Position numbers and translations under genes: made by a program
Origin: Nitrincola sp048264025
GTDB taxonomy: Bacteria > Pseudomonadota > Gammaproteobacteria > Pseudomonadales > Balneatricaceae
Length of the DNA stretch: 64,000 nucleotides
Assembly: GCF_048264025.1 (NCBI RefSeq)
Contig: NZ_JBLXDN010000006.1
Location: forward strand, 62,001 to 126,000
Direction of reading: 5' to 3'
Shown here: piece by piece, positions 34,404 to 45,100 of the stretch
Position numbering within the stretch: position 1 is the stretch's first letter
Layout of the letters: each line of letters begins with the position of its first letter
The notes under the pieces: model-generated
What the model saw: the letters and a program-made list of their open reading frames with translations, nothing else
Told to the model about the DNA's origin: nothing
The model's database searches: none

Positions 34404-35486
34404 ATGCAAAAATCTATCCGTGTTTTGATTGCTGATGACAGTAGTCTGGCGCGTGGATTGCTGCGTGCCATTCTTGAAGAGGAATCTGATATCGAGGTGG
34501 TAGGGGAGGCGCGTCACGGGCGCGAAGCGGTAGAGATGACTCAGTTGCTGCGCCCGGATATTGTCACTATGGATCTGAATATGCCGGTAATGGATGGTAT
34601 GCAGGCAATTTCAGAGATCATGCATCAGAAAGCGGCTCCAATTCTGGTGGTCAGTAATGAGTCGGATGCTGAGAAAGCCTATGAGGCCCTGCGTTTGGGC
34701 GCTTTGGAGGTGATCTCCAAGCCTGACTACACACCTGAGCAGGCGGCTGATTTTGTAGAAAAGGTGCGTCTCTTGGCAGGTGTGCCCGTCATAACCTATA
34801 TCCGACGTCGTATGGTGGCAGAGCCTGCTCCAGTGTTTGCAACACCAGCCATAACCCTGCCCACCCCCTTGTTGCGCGGTTACCGCCGGGTGGTGGCCAT
34901 AGCGTCTTCTACCGGCGGCCCTCAGGCACTGGCGAGTCTGTTACCCAAGCTGCCGTCAGGCTTTCCCGCGCCTATCCTGATTGCCCAGCATATCAGCGAT
35001 GGTTTTGCCGAGGGTATGGCTCAATGGCTGAACAGCCTATGTCAGTTGCCGGTAAAAGTGGCTGAGGAGGGTGATATGTTGCAGCCAGGACATATTTACG
35101 TATCACCGTCTGAAAGTCACCTGACGTTGACCGCGGCGCACCGGCTTGCGCTGATACCCCGCAAGGCGGCTGATATTTATCGACCCAGCTGTGATCAGTT
35201 GCTCAGTTCGGTTGCCAGACACTGTGGCGCTGATGCGATTGGTATGATTCTGACCGGAATGGGTCGTGACGGGGCTGCGGGTATGCTGGCTATCCGTAAG
35301 GCGGGTGGTGTTACCCTGGCACAAGATGAAGCCAGTTCTGTTATCTATGGCATGAATCAGGAGGCTGTGCATACCGGTGGCGTGCTGAAACTCTTACCGC
35401 TCGATCAGATTGTAACTGAAGTACTGGATATCCTGAGCCTGAATGCGGCTGATTACTGTGATGCGGTCAGCCGGGGGGAGCGATGA
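34404..35486 (+). CDS. cheB: Chemotaxis response regulator protein-glutamate methylesterase CheB
   Basis: CheB removes methyl groups from the chemoreceptor. The N-terminal receiver has the acidic pair ADD and phospho-acceptor Asp in VTMDLNMP. The C-terminal esterase has its Ser in ASSTGGPQA, His in IAQHIS and Asp in GMGRDGAAG. Two close ATGs compete; I prefer 34404 because AAGG is 9 bases upstream rather than 3. It follows the receptor gene by a few bases and overlaps cheR by 4 bp, so adaptation enzymes and receptor form one unit. Confidence 0.93.
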   Translation: MQKSIRVLIADDSSLARGLLRAILEEESDIEVVGEARHGREAVEMTQLLRPDIVTMDLNMPVMDGMQAISEIMHQKAAPILVVSNESDAEKAYEALRLGALEVISKPDYTPEQAADFVEKVRLLAGVPVITYIRRRMVAEPAPVFATPAITLPTPLLRGYRRVVAIASSTGGPQALASLLPKLPSGFPAPILIAQHISDGFAEGMAQWLNSLCQLPVKVAEEGDMLQPGHIYVSPSESHLTLTAAHRLALIPRKAADIYRPSCDQLLSSVARHCGADAIGMILTGMGRDGAAGMLAIRKAGGVTLAQDEASSVIYGMNQEAVHTGGVLKLLPLDQIVTEVLDILSLNAADYCDAVSRGER

Positions 35487-36976
35487 GTCTGGAACTGGCA
35501 CCATTCAAAACGCTGATTTACAACCACTGCGGACTGGTGCTGGAGGGTATTGCTGAAGATCGTCTGAACAAAGCACTGAATCAGGCCGTCACTCGGTTGG
35601 GGTGCCAGAATCTCCAGCAGTACTATCGCTTGCTGGAAAGTAATTCTGAGCAGTTTGAACAACTGATCAGTGCTCTGACCGTCAATGAAACCTATTTTTT
35701 TCGTGAACCGGATCAGATAGCGCTGTTCACCAATCAGCTGATTCCACGTTTGTTGGCTCGTCAGTCACGTCGTCCACTGCGAATCCTGAGTGCCGGATGT
35801 TCGTCAGGTGAAGAGCCCTATAGTTTGGCGATGGCACTGGATACGGTTTATGGTGAACAGCGACGCCAGCTATTTAAGATAGATGCGGGTGATGTGGATC
35901 GGCAAATATTAACCAAGGCTCGCCAGGGCATTTATTCGCTGTTTTCATTTCGCAGTATGGATCCGGTGTTACAGCAGCGCTATTTTCGTCCGTTGCAACG
36001 TAACTACCAATTGGTAGATGAGATACGCGAGAGTATTAATTTTCTGCCACTGAACCTCAAAGCGCCTTTGTCTCCGCAAGGACTTGAAGGCTACGACCTG
36101 ATTTTTTGCCGTAATGTTTCCATCTATTTCGATCCGGAAACACGTCAGATGATTCATCAGCGTTTTTATGATGTCTTAAATGAAAACGGTATCCTGCTGT
36201 TAGGCAGTTCGGAAACACTGGGGAATGACCTGGGGGTATTTGAACTGGTGGAAGAGCATGGGCATTACTATTTTATCAAGGGCGAGGCCTACCGCCCTCC
36301 TTTCAGTCAGGCAATCAGTTGGTCTTCCTTGCATTCAGCGAGCACAACCGCTGTACAAGCCACTAAAGAACCGAGCAGTCATCCCGAGCCGCTGACCCCA
36401 TTAGCACCGATTGTTGCAACATCTGCGCTACTCAATCTGCCGCCTTTGGACCATATACGCCAGTTGGTGCAAGAAGGTGAGCGTGAGAAAGCCTCCGAAT
36501 TGCTGGATAAGCATCTTAGTGTGCAGAATCAACCTGTAGCCGTGGGTGTGCTGTTGTTGAAAAGTTGGCTATTACTCAATCAGCGCGCTTTCCATGCAGC
36601 GGATGAACTGTTGGATCAGGTGCTGCATGAAGATCCCTGGTCTGTGGACGGGTTGTTGCTCAAAGGTTTGAATGCAAAATGGCAACATCGGCTTCAGGAA
36701 GCCTGTGACTGGTTCAGGAAAGTCACTTACACCTGTCCGGAATGTTGGCCTGCACATTATTACCTGGCCGAAACTTACCGAGCACAGGAACATGATGCGG
36801 CGGCGATCAAGGCCTATCAGGTTATTCGGCGTATTCTGTCAGATGATAAGCATGCGGCTGACGGAATGTTGTGGGTGCCGTTACCGCTACCACGAGGTGA
36901 CATTTTGTTTCTCAGCGAACGGCAGTTGTTGAGATTAAAGCAGAATTCGCAGCTTCCGGGTAAGGGGGAAGGCTGA
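35483..36976 (+). CDS. cheR: CheR-type methyltransferase with C-terminal TPR region
   Basis: This SAM-dependent enzyme methylates receptor glutamates. The CheR signatures are NETYFFREPDQ, ILSAGCSSGEEPYSLAM (SAM site) and DLIFCRNVSIYFDPETR. The protein is 497 residues, much longer than simple CheR (about 280). The extra part after residue 320 is a helical TPR-like region (LLLKSWLLLNQRAFHAADEL, then GLNAKWQHRLQEACDWF), as in WspC/FrzF-type methyltransferases of alternative chemosensory systems. The ATG overlaps the cheB stop. Confidence 0.93.
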   Translation: MSLELAPFKTLIYNHCGLVLEGIAEDRLNKALNQAVTRLGCQNLQQYYRLLESNSEQFEQLISALTVNETYFFREPDQIALFTNQLIPRLLARQSRRPLRILSAGCSSGEEPYSLAMALDTVYGEQRRQLFKIDAGDVDRQILTKARQGIYSLFSFRSMDPVLQQRYFRPLQRNYQLVDEIRESINFLPLNLKAPLSPQGLEGYDLIFCRNVSIYFDPETRQMIHQRFYDVLNENGILLLGSSETLGNDLGVFELVEEHGHYYFIKGEAYRPPFSQAISWSSLHSASTTAVQATKEPSSHPEPLTPLAPIVATSALLNLPPLDHIRQLVQEGEREKASELLDKHLSVQNQPVAVGVLLLKSWLLLNQRAFHAADELLDQVLHEDPWSVDGLLLKGLNAKWQHRLQEACDWFRKVTYTCPECWPAHYYLAETYRAQEHDAAAIKAYQVIRRILSDDKHAADGMLWVPLPLPRGDILFLSERQLLRLKQNSQLPGKGEG

Positions 36977-36979
36977 TAT

Positions 36980-39133
36980 ATGGCACTGGATATTAAAAAA
37001 TTTCTGTTACGTTTTATTGAAGAGGCTCAGGACCATCTGAGTCAAATGGCTGAAGGGCTGGCCGATCTGGAACAGGGAAGAACGAGTGCAGAGCAGATCA
37101 ACAGCCTATTCCGCTCAGCGCATACCCTGAAAGGGTCTTCACGTATGTTGAAGCTTTTTCCAATTACCGAAACAGCTCACAGTCTGGAAGACTTACTCAG
37201 TGCCCTGCGTGAAGGACAGGTAAATGCAGATTCGCATAACCTGGCCTTGTTATATCGGGGGGTTGATCAGTTATCCGATTATGTTGCCATCCTGGCTGAC
37301 ACGCTGGATGTTAGCCGACTGAACCCAGCTGATACTGTCCTTTGTAACGCACTGACTGCTGCAGCCGAAGGCGCAACCGAAATAGCCGCCAGTACTGAGC
37401 CACCTACGGTACCTACAACGCCTAAGCTGGCTGATACCACCGATACCCAGGTTCCTGCAGCACTAAGAACATCGGAAACTGTGCGTATTCGGCTCAATAA
37501 GCTGGAAGAGCTGATCAAACTGATGGGTGAGGTGGTGTCAAGCCATGCGGGTTTGCGTGAAATGACCCGTATTGCCCAACAGCTGGAGTTGCAGGGGCAA
37601 AAAGGAGGGGATGCGGAACTGGTCTCCGGATTACAACACTTCTCCAGGACTCTGAAGGACAGAGTACAGTCACAGGAGTTATTGATGCAGGATCTGCATG
37701 ATATCGGCTTGCAGATGCGTATGCTGCCTTTATCGATTGTATTTGAGCCTGCCACGCGCCTGGTCAGAGATCTGGCGCGCTCCCTGGGTAAACAGGTGGA
37801 GTGTCGTGTGCAAGGCGCAGACATTGAACTGGACCGCCAGATGATAGATCAATTAGCTGACCCGGTGATTCACTTACTGCGCAATGCACTTGATCACGGT
37901 ATAGAAACAACACCAGAGAGGCAGGCCGCTGGCAAACCTGAACAAGGTGTGTTGCAGCTTAAAGCGTCTCAGGACGGTGGCTGGGTCGTGATTGAGATCA
38001 TTGATGATGGTGCCGGAGTCGATCTGGATGCCATTCGTAATAAAGCGCTAAGCAAGCAGTTGTTAACAGCCGAAGTGCTGGAAAGCCTAACTGAACAGGA
38101 AGTGATGGATCTGATTTTTTTGCCTGGCTTCTCTACCAGCGCGATGATTACAGATCTGTCAGGCCGAGGTGTGGGCATGGATGTAGTCAAGCGCACTGTC
38201 ATCGATAAACTTCAGGGTGTTATCAGTCTTGAGAGCCGGGCTGGAGAGGGGGCTCGATTTACGCTACGCTTACCTTTATCCTTGGCAATGATGCGCGTTT
38301 TACTGGTGCGGGTTTCTGGGCAGTTACTGGGCTTTACCGCTCAGTATGTGGCTGAGCTGATCAGTGTTCCGCGTAGCAAGATGGTTGAAGTCGCCGATCG
38401 TAATGCGGTGATAGTCCGGAATGAGTTCGTGCCGGTGATGAAGTTATCGGAACTGATAGATTTACCCCCCATGCCGGTGGCGCCAAAGCACCCGGCCCGC
38501 TCCGAGCCGGATGCGTTATTACTGATTATTCGCTTGCACCACGAAAAACTGGCACTGGAAATTGATGAACTGATTGATGAGCGGGATCTGGTGATTAAAC
38601 AGCTACCGCCGCATTTACGCAGTAACGCACTGATTTCCGGTATGGTTACTACTGGGCATAACCATCTGGTCAGCCTGTTACATGTTCCCTATTTAATGAC
38701 CTTGTCTCGGCGTACACGAGGCCTCGTGCCAGATCGAGGTAAATCGGAATCCGGGCAGAAGTCTGTACGTCAGCGTATTCTGGTGGTTGATGACTCGCTT
38801 AACACTCGTGAAATAGAACGGGATGTTCTGGAAGCCTGGGGATATCAGGTCACACTGGCTGAGCATGGGCAAGATGGTCTGGATAAGGCGCTGGCAGAGG
38901 ATTTCGATGCAGTACTGACCGATGTTGAAATGCCGGTGATGGATGGCTTTACGCTGACAGCCAGGCTGCGTCAGGAAGAGCGTTATCAGCATAAGCCGAT
39001 CATTATTATCACCTCCAGAGAAAAAGAAAGTGATCGGCGCCGAGGTATCCAGGTAGGTGCGGATGCTTATATTGTCAAAGGAAGCTTTGATCAGAGCAGT
39101 CTGGTAGATACTCTGAGAGTTTTATTGGATTAA
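36980..39133 (+). CDS. cheA: Hybrid chemotaxis histidine kinase CheA-REC
   Basis: This 717-residue kinase has an N-terminal Hpt domain with His48 in FRSAHTLKGSS and a dimerisation helix (about 165-260, with VRIRLNKLEELIKLMGEVV near the start). The ATPase domain carries LLRNALDHGIE and DDGAGVD, a CheW-like regulatory domain (about 410-550) follows, and the C-terminal receiver (about 590-715) has the phospho-acceptor in LTDVEMP and the CheA-REC hallmark YIVKGSFDQ. There is no obvious CheY/CheB-binding P2 domain. Such CheA-REC proteins are typical of Wsp- and Frz-like systems. It would phosphorylate CheB, the single-domain receiver and the Hpt-REC-REC-GGDEF protein. Confidence 0.94.
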   Translation: MALDIKKFLLRFIEEAQDHLSQMAEGLADLEQGRTSAEQINSLFRSAHTLKGSSRMLKLFPITETAHSLEDLLSALREGQVNADSHNLALLYRGVDQLSDYVAILADTLDVSRLNPADTVLCNALTAAAEGATEIAASTEPPTVPTTPKLADTTDTQVPAALRTSETVRIRLNKLEELIKLMGEVVSSHAGLREMTRIAQQLELQGQKGGDAELVSGLQHFSRTLKDRVQSQELLMQDLHDIGLQMRMLPLSIVFEPATRLVRDLARSLGKQVECRVQGADIELDRQMIDQLADPVIHLLRNALDHGIETTPERQAAGKPEQGVLQLKASQDGGWVVIEIIDDGAGVDLDAIRNKALSKQLLTAEVLESLTEQEVMDLIFLPGFSTSAMITDLSGRGVGMDVVKRTVIDKLQGVISLESRAGEGARFTLRLPLSLAMMRVLLVRVSGQLLGFTAQYVAELISVPRSKMVEVADRNAVIVRNEFVPVMKLSELIDLPPMPVAPKHPARSEPDALLLIIRLHHEKLALEIDELIDERDLVIKQLPPHLRSNALISGMVTTGHNHLVSLLHVPYLMTLSRRTRGLVPDRGKSESGQKSVRQRILVVDDSLNTREIERDVLEAWGYQVTLAEHGQDGLDKALAEDFDAVLTDVEMPVMDGFTLTARLRQEERYQHKPIIIITSREKESDRRRGIQVGADAYIVKGSFDQSSLVDTLRVLLD

Positions 39134-39158
39134 AAACAGTTTATACAGGATTAACCGC

Positions 39159-39521
39159 ATGCAAATACTGGTAGTGGATGATGACGCACTAGCGGGTGAA
39201 ATGACCACGGCAGTGCTTGAAGATCAAGGGTATCAGGTTGTACAGGCAGCTGATGCAGTGGAAGCCGTCGAGCAACTGAATAGCCATCCACAGATAGCCC
39301 TGATTGTTAGTGATATGAATATGCCCTTGATCAGCGGCATCGATCTGTACCGTGATCTAAAGGAGCAAGGTCAGACACTACCTTTTATTCTGCTGACCGG
39401 CGATGACCCAACGAGTCTGAGTGCCAAGGAGCCGGGTCTGGATGCCTGCATACAGAAAGATTTTAATTTGCAACAAAGTTTACCTATTGCAGTGACACAG
39501 GCCTTAGCCAGACAAAGTTAA
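39159..39521 (+). CDS. Single-domain response regulator (CheY-like)
   Basis: This is a 120-residue receiver only, with acidic pocket VVDDD (6-9), phospho-acceptor Asp52 in VSDMNMP, Thr in LLTGDD and Lys in CIQKDF. It lacks the residues that make flagellar CheY bind FliM in a recognisable way. It lies between the kinase and the diguanylate cyclase genes. It probably works as a phosphate sink or as a shuttle within the array, which is inference. Confidence 0.9.
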   Translation: MQILVVDDDALAGEMTTAVLEDQGYQVVQAADAVEAVEQLNSHPQIALIVSDMNMPLISGIDLYRDLKEQGQTLPFILLTGDDPTSLSAKEPGLDACIQKDFNLQQSLPIAVTQALARQS

Positions 39522-39549
39522 ACCGCTTAAGTTGACGGAGTAAATCCTG

Positions 39550-41250
39550 ATGGATGTCAAACAGCCTACGTTGCAGGAAAAAATTACTCGGCTGAGAATG
39601 AGCTTTCTCAGTCAGATGCCTGCGCGTCTGGACAATGCACAGCAACAGTACCGATTACTGTCATCGGACTGGCAGGCTCAAGCAAGGCTGGCAGTAGAGC
39701 TGCACCGGTTTTTTCACAGCATTAAGGGTACTGCCAGCTCATTTGGTTTTACCGGCTTAGCTGATCTCGCCGATACGGGTGAAACGCTGCTGCTGGCGTT
39801 AATAGAAATGCCGGAAACCGAGGTTCCTGGCAATAAGCTTTTGCCGGTGGGTGAGCTGTTGAGTGAAATGAAGCAACAGCTTCAACAGTTGCAGAAGAGC
39901 CGCGGAGGCTTGGCGGATAATGCTCAGCATGCTCCCTTCTTTGAGATGGAACAAAACGACTCCAAGCGAGCTGAAAGCAACCGCAAAGCTTTAATTTATA
40001 TCTGCGATGATGAGCCTGAACAAGTGACTCAGTTGGGCTATCAGTTGCACTGCTTTGGCTATGAGATTGAATACTTTCTGGATACCCAGAGCTTCCATGA
40101 CGCGGTATTGAAGCGTCGACCGGACGCGGTGATTATGGACGTTTATTTTCCGAATGGCAGTACGGCAGGTACCGATGAGCTGGCACGCTTGTCTGTTATT
40201 ATTGGTGAAGCCTTACCATCGATTGTGCTGTCAGGTTACGGTGACTTTGAAGCACGTCTGGGCGCTGTACAGGCGGGTTGTCTTGCCTACTTCACCAAGC
40301 CCGCCCAGGCACTGGATTTGGCGGCCAAGCTGGATGAACTCCTGCTGAGCGAGCGCCGCGAAGAGCAACTGCGCATTCTGGTTGTGGATGATGAACCAGA
40401 AGTCGCCGCTTACCACAGCCTCATACTTCAGGAAGCAGGCATGAGTGTGAAGCAGTTGCATGATCCATCGGGCATTCTGGATGTACTGCGACAGTTTAAT
40501 CCGGATTTGGTATTGGCTGATATGTACATGCCGCGCTGTACCGGTGTGGAACTCGCTGCAATTATTCGTCAGTTGCCGGAGTACATCAGTTTACCAATTG
40601 TCTACCTGTCCAATGAAACCAACCGCAAGAAACAGTTTTCGGCTATGCAGGTGGGGGTGGAAGGCTTCATTACCAAGCCAGTGGTTCCGGAGGAGCTTGT
40701 CTCGGCGGTGGTGCTGCGAGCGGAGCGCATGCGAACGCTGCGCGCGTTGATGTCCCGTGACAGCCTGACAGGGCTGTATAATCACACTGCCACCACTGAA
40801 ATGCTGCATACCAACCTGGCCCAAGCCATTCGCCAGCAGGAAAATCTGATTTTGGTGATGCTGGATCTGGATAATTTCAAAGAGGTTAATGATCTGCATG
40901 GCCATATGGCCGGAGATCAGGTACTGGTTGCCTTGTCACGTATACTGAAGCATCGACTTCGAGGGTCAGATATTATTGGCCGTTATGGGGGTGAGGAGTT
41001 TGCCTTGTTACTCAAAGATGTCACCTTGGGGTATGCCGAAAAACTGGTGAATCAACTGCGGGAAGACTTTTCCAATATAGCCTTTACCGCTGGTAAGGCG
41101 CGCTTCAATTGCACCTTCAGTGCCGGGCTGAGTTGCTACCCGGACTATACCCATGTTGATGCCCTGCGTATGGCGGCAGACAGAGCGCTGTATCAGGCCA
41201 AGCATCAGGGGCGCAATCAGGTTGTATTAGGTAGGTATCGACATGACTGA
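39550..41250 (+). CDS. Hpt-REC-REC-GGDEF diguanylate cyclase, output of chemosensory array
   Basis: This 566-residue protein has an Hpt domain with His56 in LHRFFHSIKGTASSFG, then receiver 1 (ICDDEPE, phospho-acceptor Asp197 in IMDVYFP) and receiver 2 (VVDDEPE, Asp324 in LADMYMP). The GGDEF domain is active-looking, with GGEEF at 480-484 and an RGSD inhibitory site (471-474) exactly five residues before it. It therefore receives phosphate and makes c-di-GMP, like WspR but with two receivers and an Hpt. Its last bases overlap cheW. It is the likely output of the cluster and the likely source of the c-di-GMP read by the adjacent pilus motor. Confidence 0.93.
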   Translation: MDVKQPTLQEKITRLRMSFLSQMPARLDNAQQQYRLLSSDWQAQARLAVELHRFFHSIKGTASSFGFTGLADLADTGETLLLALIEMPETEVPGNKLLPVGELLSEMKQQLQQLQKSRGGLADNAQHAPFFEMEQNDSKRAESNRKALIYICDDEPEQVTQLGYQLHCFGYEIEYFLDTQSFHDAVLKRRPDAVIMDVYFPNGSTAGTDELARLSVIIGEALPSIVLSGYGDFEARLGAVQAGCLAYFTKPAQALDLAAKLDELLLSERREEQLRILVVDDEPEVAAYHSLILQEAGMSVKQLHDPSGILDVLRQFNPDLVLADMYMPRCTGVELAAIIRQLPEYISLPIVYLSNETNRKKQFSAMQVGVEGFITKPVVPEELVSAVVLRAERMRTLRALMSRDSLTGLYNHTATTEMLHTNLAQAIRQQENLILVMLDLDNFKEVNDLHGHMAGDQVLVALSRILKHRLRGSDIIGRYGGEEFALLLKDVTLGYAEKLVNQLREDFSNIAFTAGKARFNCTFSAGLSCYPDYTHVDALRMAADRALYQAKHQGRNQVVLGRYRHD

Positions 41251-41758
41251 GACGCTGGAAGGTATTTTAGCGGCTCGAAAGGCATCGGCTGAAGACATAG
41301 TCGATGTTGATGAGCCGGTGATAAAACTGGTGATATTCAGCCTTGGAGAGCGCGATTTTGCTTTTCCGGGAGAGGCGGTGCGGGAAGTATTGCCGGGTAC
41401 TGAGCCGGTGTATTTTGTTCCCGGTATGCCGCCCGCTGTCGAAGGTGTTATGAATGTTCGGGGAGATATCGAGTCGGTTATACGCTTGCACAGTCTGTTG
41501 CAGCTCAACGATTCAGGTGACCAGACCAAGCATAGTGCTATTTTGCTGACGAAAGGCAAAAAAATGCACACTGGACTGCGCATTGACCGGTTACTGGATG
41601 TGGTGGATATTCCCGAAAGTCAGATACAACCACCACCCGAAAACCTGCCGGAACACCTTCATCAGCATGTGACCGGATTGCTGCAGTTTAAACAGCACGC
41701 TATAGCGGTGCTGGATCTGGATAAAGTGTTTTCAGCCTGGCAAGGAGCGCAGGGGTGA
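41243..41758 (+). CDS. cheW: CheW coupling protein
   Basis: This 171-residue CheW-domain scaffold links the chemoreceptor to CheA. Family motifs are present: VIFSLGERDFAFPGEAVREV, PPAVEGVMNVRGDIESVI and GLRIDRLLDVVDIPE. It begins 8 bp inside the end of the diguanylate-cyclase gene and overlaps the following CheW-like gene by 4 bp. A 29-residue lead before the domain is somewhat longer than in simple CheW. Confidence 0.9.
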   Translation: MTETLEGILAARKASAEDIVDVDEPVIKLVIFSLGERDFAFPGEAVREVLPGTEPVYFVPGMPPAVEGVMNVRGDIESVIRLHSLLQLNDSGDQTKHSAILLTKGKKMHTGLRIDRLLDVVDIPESQIQPPPENLPEHLHQHVTGLLQFKQHAIAVLDLDKVFSAWQGAQG

Positions 41759-42159
41759 GTTCAGCACTCCCGCTTGTGGTATTCAGCCACAGGGGCTCAT
41801 TGTTTGGACTGGAGGCCATTCGGGTTGCCGGTCGGGGCTTGGTAGATGCACAGATGGCTTCAATCGTTCCCTTTGCCGCGCTTTACTCGGTAGACTCTGG
41901 CACGGAAGCATCTTTCAGTGAGCCTGTTACGCAGTGGTTAAGGCTGCGTGGACACACCGCTGACTGGCTGCTGGGTTTAAGCTCTGACGCGGATTTGATC
42001 GAGCTGGAGCCGGCTGATATTTACCCGCTACCCGAAATGATGGCACAGAGCTCTATTTTTAAGCCATTGAAAGCGTTAGGCTTCTACCAGAGCCAGCTGG
42101 TTGCACTGCTGGATGTTGATGCACTGGAACGGCATCATCGCCAGACTTCTCGCATATAA
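41755..42159 (+). CDS. Degenerate CheW-like protein
   Basis: This 134-residue protein starts at GTG, overlapping cheW, with AAGGAG 7 bases upstream. It looks like a diverged half of a CheW fold: VVFSHRGSLFGLEAIRVAG at the start and LGFYQSQLVALLDVDALERH at the end match CheW strand patterns. The central receptor-binding motif is absent. It may be a second coupling or accessory subunit. Its last 25 bp overlap, on the other strand, the end of the pilus mshQ gene. It is a real gene by start signal and operon position; its role is unknown. Confidence 0.65.
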   Translation: MSSALPLVVFSHRGSLFGLEAIRVAGRGLVDAQMASIVPFAALYSVDSGTEASFSEPVTQWLRLRGHTADWLLGLSSDADLIELEPADIYPLPEMMAQSSIFKPLKALGFYQSQLVALLDVDALERHHRQTSRI

Positions 42160-45100
42160 ATAATATTCGGATTCCCACGGTATAGGCCCCAGGCGGCGCG
42201 CCCAGACGGGTTGTTGGTGTGCATACTATTACCCGACCAGTCGTAGCGTAACCAAGGCTGGTCATTCAATAGCGGGGTCAGGTTGGTAAAGCCACTATTA
42301 CCCTCACCTGGCGCGCTCAGTGTTAACCTGTGCAGTCCTGCAACGAACACGTCATAGGGGTCTGGAAGCAGACTCGTAGTTCCCGCCCCTATCTGAATAC
42401 TGCTGGATTGATTCTCAGCCTGATCGTTATCCATTCGAAAGGCGCTGACGCTGGTGCAACGATCAGCTAAGTGTGTGGTCCAGCGGTTGCCATCATACAT
42501 TTGTGCGTCCAGCGCTATATTAATCGGGTCAGTTTCGAGGAACGCATGGCCTGATTCTATTACCATGCGCCCACTGATAAAACGTCCCGCCGCCGCTGGA
42601 TCGCCCTCTGAACCACTGACATCATCACTGTCTGTCGCGGTCAGGTAGGGATAGATTGATAAGGGGGTATGGGGGCGCTGATGAGCCAGGTAATCTGTGC
42701 TGATGCTGAAGTCTCCACGTCCCTGGGTAAACGCCTGCAGGGTTGGGTCCCAGCTATTGAATTGACCCTCAGAAATAGCATCAGGTGCCAGCAGTGCAGC
42801 ACCGGTAATGTCTGAGGCGGTGATCTTGGCAAAGTCCTGTCTATAGTTATAGGTAGGCTGATCTTGCCGATTCAGAGCCATTAGGTGCCCGGTTATTTGA
42901 AAGGGTTGCCCTGAGTTTTGAACACTGGCTGCTGACTGGTAACCACTATAGCTAAAGGCATCGCTACTACCTGTGCTACAGGCCGCGTCCAACTGATAAT
43001 GCAAACTGAAGTGGCTGGGAATAAAGCGCCCGATCGGGGCGGATAACCCGGCTGTGACGGTTCTGCCGAAATAGCTGTTGGCTTGGGGAACCGCCAGTAA
43101 TTGAAAGACTCCCACTTCCGACAGATTTATAGCTTCTGTTTGCAGGCCATTTTCGGTGATATTGACCTGGCTGAGCGATAGTTCAGCATTGCGGCCATCA
43201 TCGGGTGCAACCAGCGATGAGGACAAGCTGATATTGTTCTGGCGGTAGTTGGGCGTGGTGGTGTTGTCGCATAACTGAGGATCGTCATCAGCGGTCCAGA
43301 CGACGCCACGTACCCGCATAGGGAAGTCTTCACCGGCCTGTGTGAATACAGAGCAGCTGGCATCTTCACTGTCACAAGCGGCGTTATTCGCCGTGGATTC
43401 GATACACAGACCAGCCGGTGCGCTGCTGAAACTATCACTACCTAAAAGAACCAGGCTTTGCTCATCACTACCGGTGGTCCCGGCGTACCTGGCATCTAGC
43501 TGTTTCAATCCAGCATCTGGGTAACGTATATCCACTTGCGCATTGGCTTGTTCATCAAACGTCAGTAATAAAGACGTCCAGCTCGCCGTATTACTGATGG
43601 TCTGGCCATTCAGAGAAACTGATTGGCTGCCGCTGTCCGGGTTTGTATAGCGGCTGCGGAAATTGATACTGCGTTCGCCGGTGAAAGCGGGAGCACAGCT
43701 GTCAGGATTGTTTTCATCAGCGCGGCGAGCGCTAAGAGTAAAAGAGTCCGGCTTGTCAGCAAGCAGGTCAGGTAAATCAAAAATAAAGCCGCTTTCTGCA
43801 AAATTGATATTGCAGCTGCCCTCAACGCCATTACTGAAGCAACGTGTGACATTGGATGCACTGGGAGAGCTGGCCGCTATACCCAGGGATACACTTCCGG
43901 GGGTATTGCGACGCAGCTGAAACGAAGCTTCACCATTTTCCAGGTATTGCTGATTACCATCGATCCAGCGAATCGCACCGGATGTGGCCGGCGATAGTGT
44001 AACAGAGGCCGTACCGGTAAAACGGGAGTTGCAATTGTCTGTGGCACAGGCGATGACCTGTACTGGTTCAGCGGCGCAGGTCAGTCCACTGCCACTGTGA
44101 AGCAGGCGGAAATGATGGATATCTGCCTCAAGCGGCTGCATGCGCAAGCCACATACTTCCAGATTATCGATTTCGTGATTGTCATTGGATCCCCCGGTCG
44201 AACCGGTCAGGGTTAACAACAGGTTTTCAGGCACCTGTGCCTGTCCGGCGCTGCTGAGTATATCGACTGGGCCGATGAGATTTTCGTACCCAGAGCCGGT
44301 ATCGCGTTCAATCGTAACCCAGGATTCTTCGACACTACGGCTGTCTACGGTAATACGATAACGATGCCCAGTTGTATTTCGCACAGTCGGGGATAGCGTG
44401 TCAGTGCCCTGGATATATTGATAACCACTATTGGCTGCACCAGATCCGCGTAAAGCAACGCTGTGCTGTCGACGTCCAGGCCCACCTTGTCGACCTTCGG
44501 ACGGGTTGGAAAAATTACCATAGGTATCCAGCCCGATACCCAGCCAACCACCAGCAAAGCCGTTGATACCGCCACTGCGCTGCGCATATCCCAACGAACC
44601 ACCATAGCCACCGGGTGCCGGGGTGATGGCCGCATCTGAGAGTACCACGGCAATGCCATCGGCACCGTTGCCACCATAAGCATAAAAATCAAACTCAACG
44701 GTGATCAGGTTGTTCGCAGAGGGAAACAAGCGTTGCAGAGTCGCCGCTGTGGCTACATTCCCGGACGCATCTGTCATACGCAGGCGTTGATCGACAATGC
44801 GTGGGTTGCCAAAACCACCACTTTGGTGAGTGACTGACCAGTCATTACCAAGCATTTCCCGGGCAAAGTCATCGGTCATGCAGGTGAGCACTTGGTCAGG
44901 GCAATTGCTTGATGGGGTTACAACCGCATCCCAATCCAGTCCGAGTGTCAGGCTATCAACAATGAGTTCGTCCGTTGAGCTGAGTTGGTGTGTTCTGAAG
45001 CCTATTTCATCAAAAGATGAAATATTGCTGTTGCTCAAAGAAGTCACCCTGTCAGGTGATCCGGGCGCATCCAGGTTGGCAGGGTCAACCCAGAGTTCAA

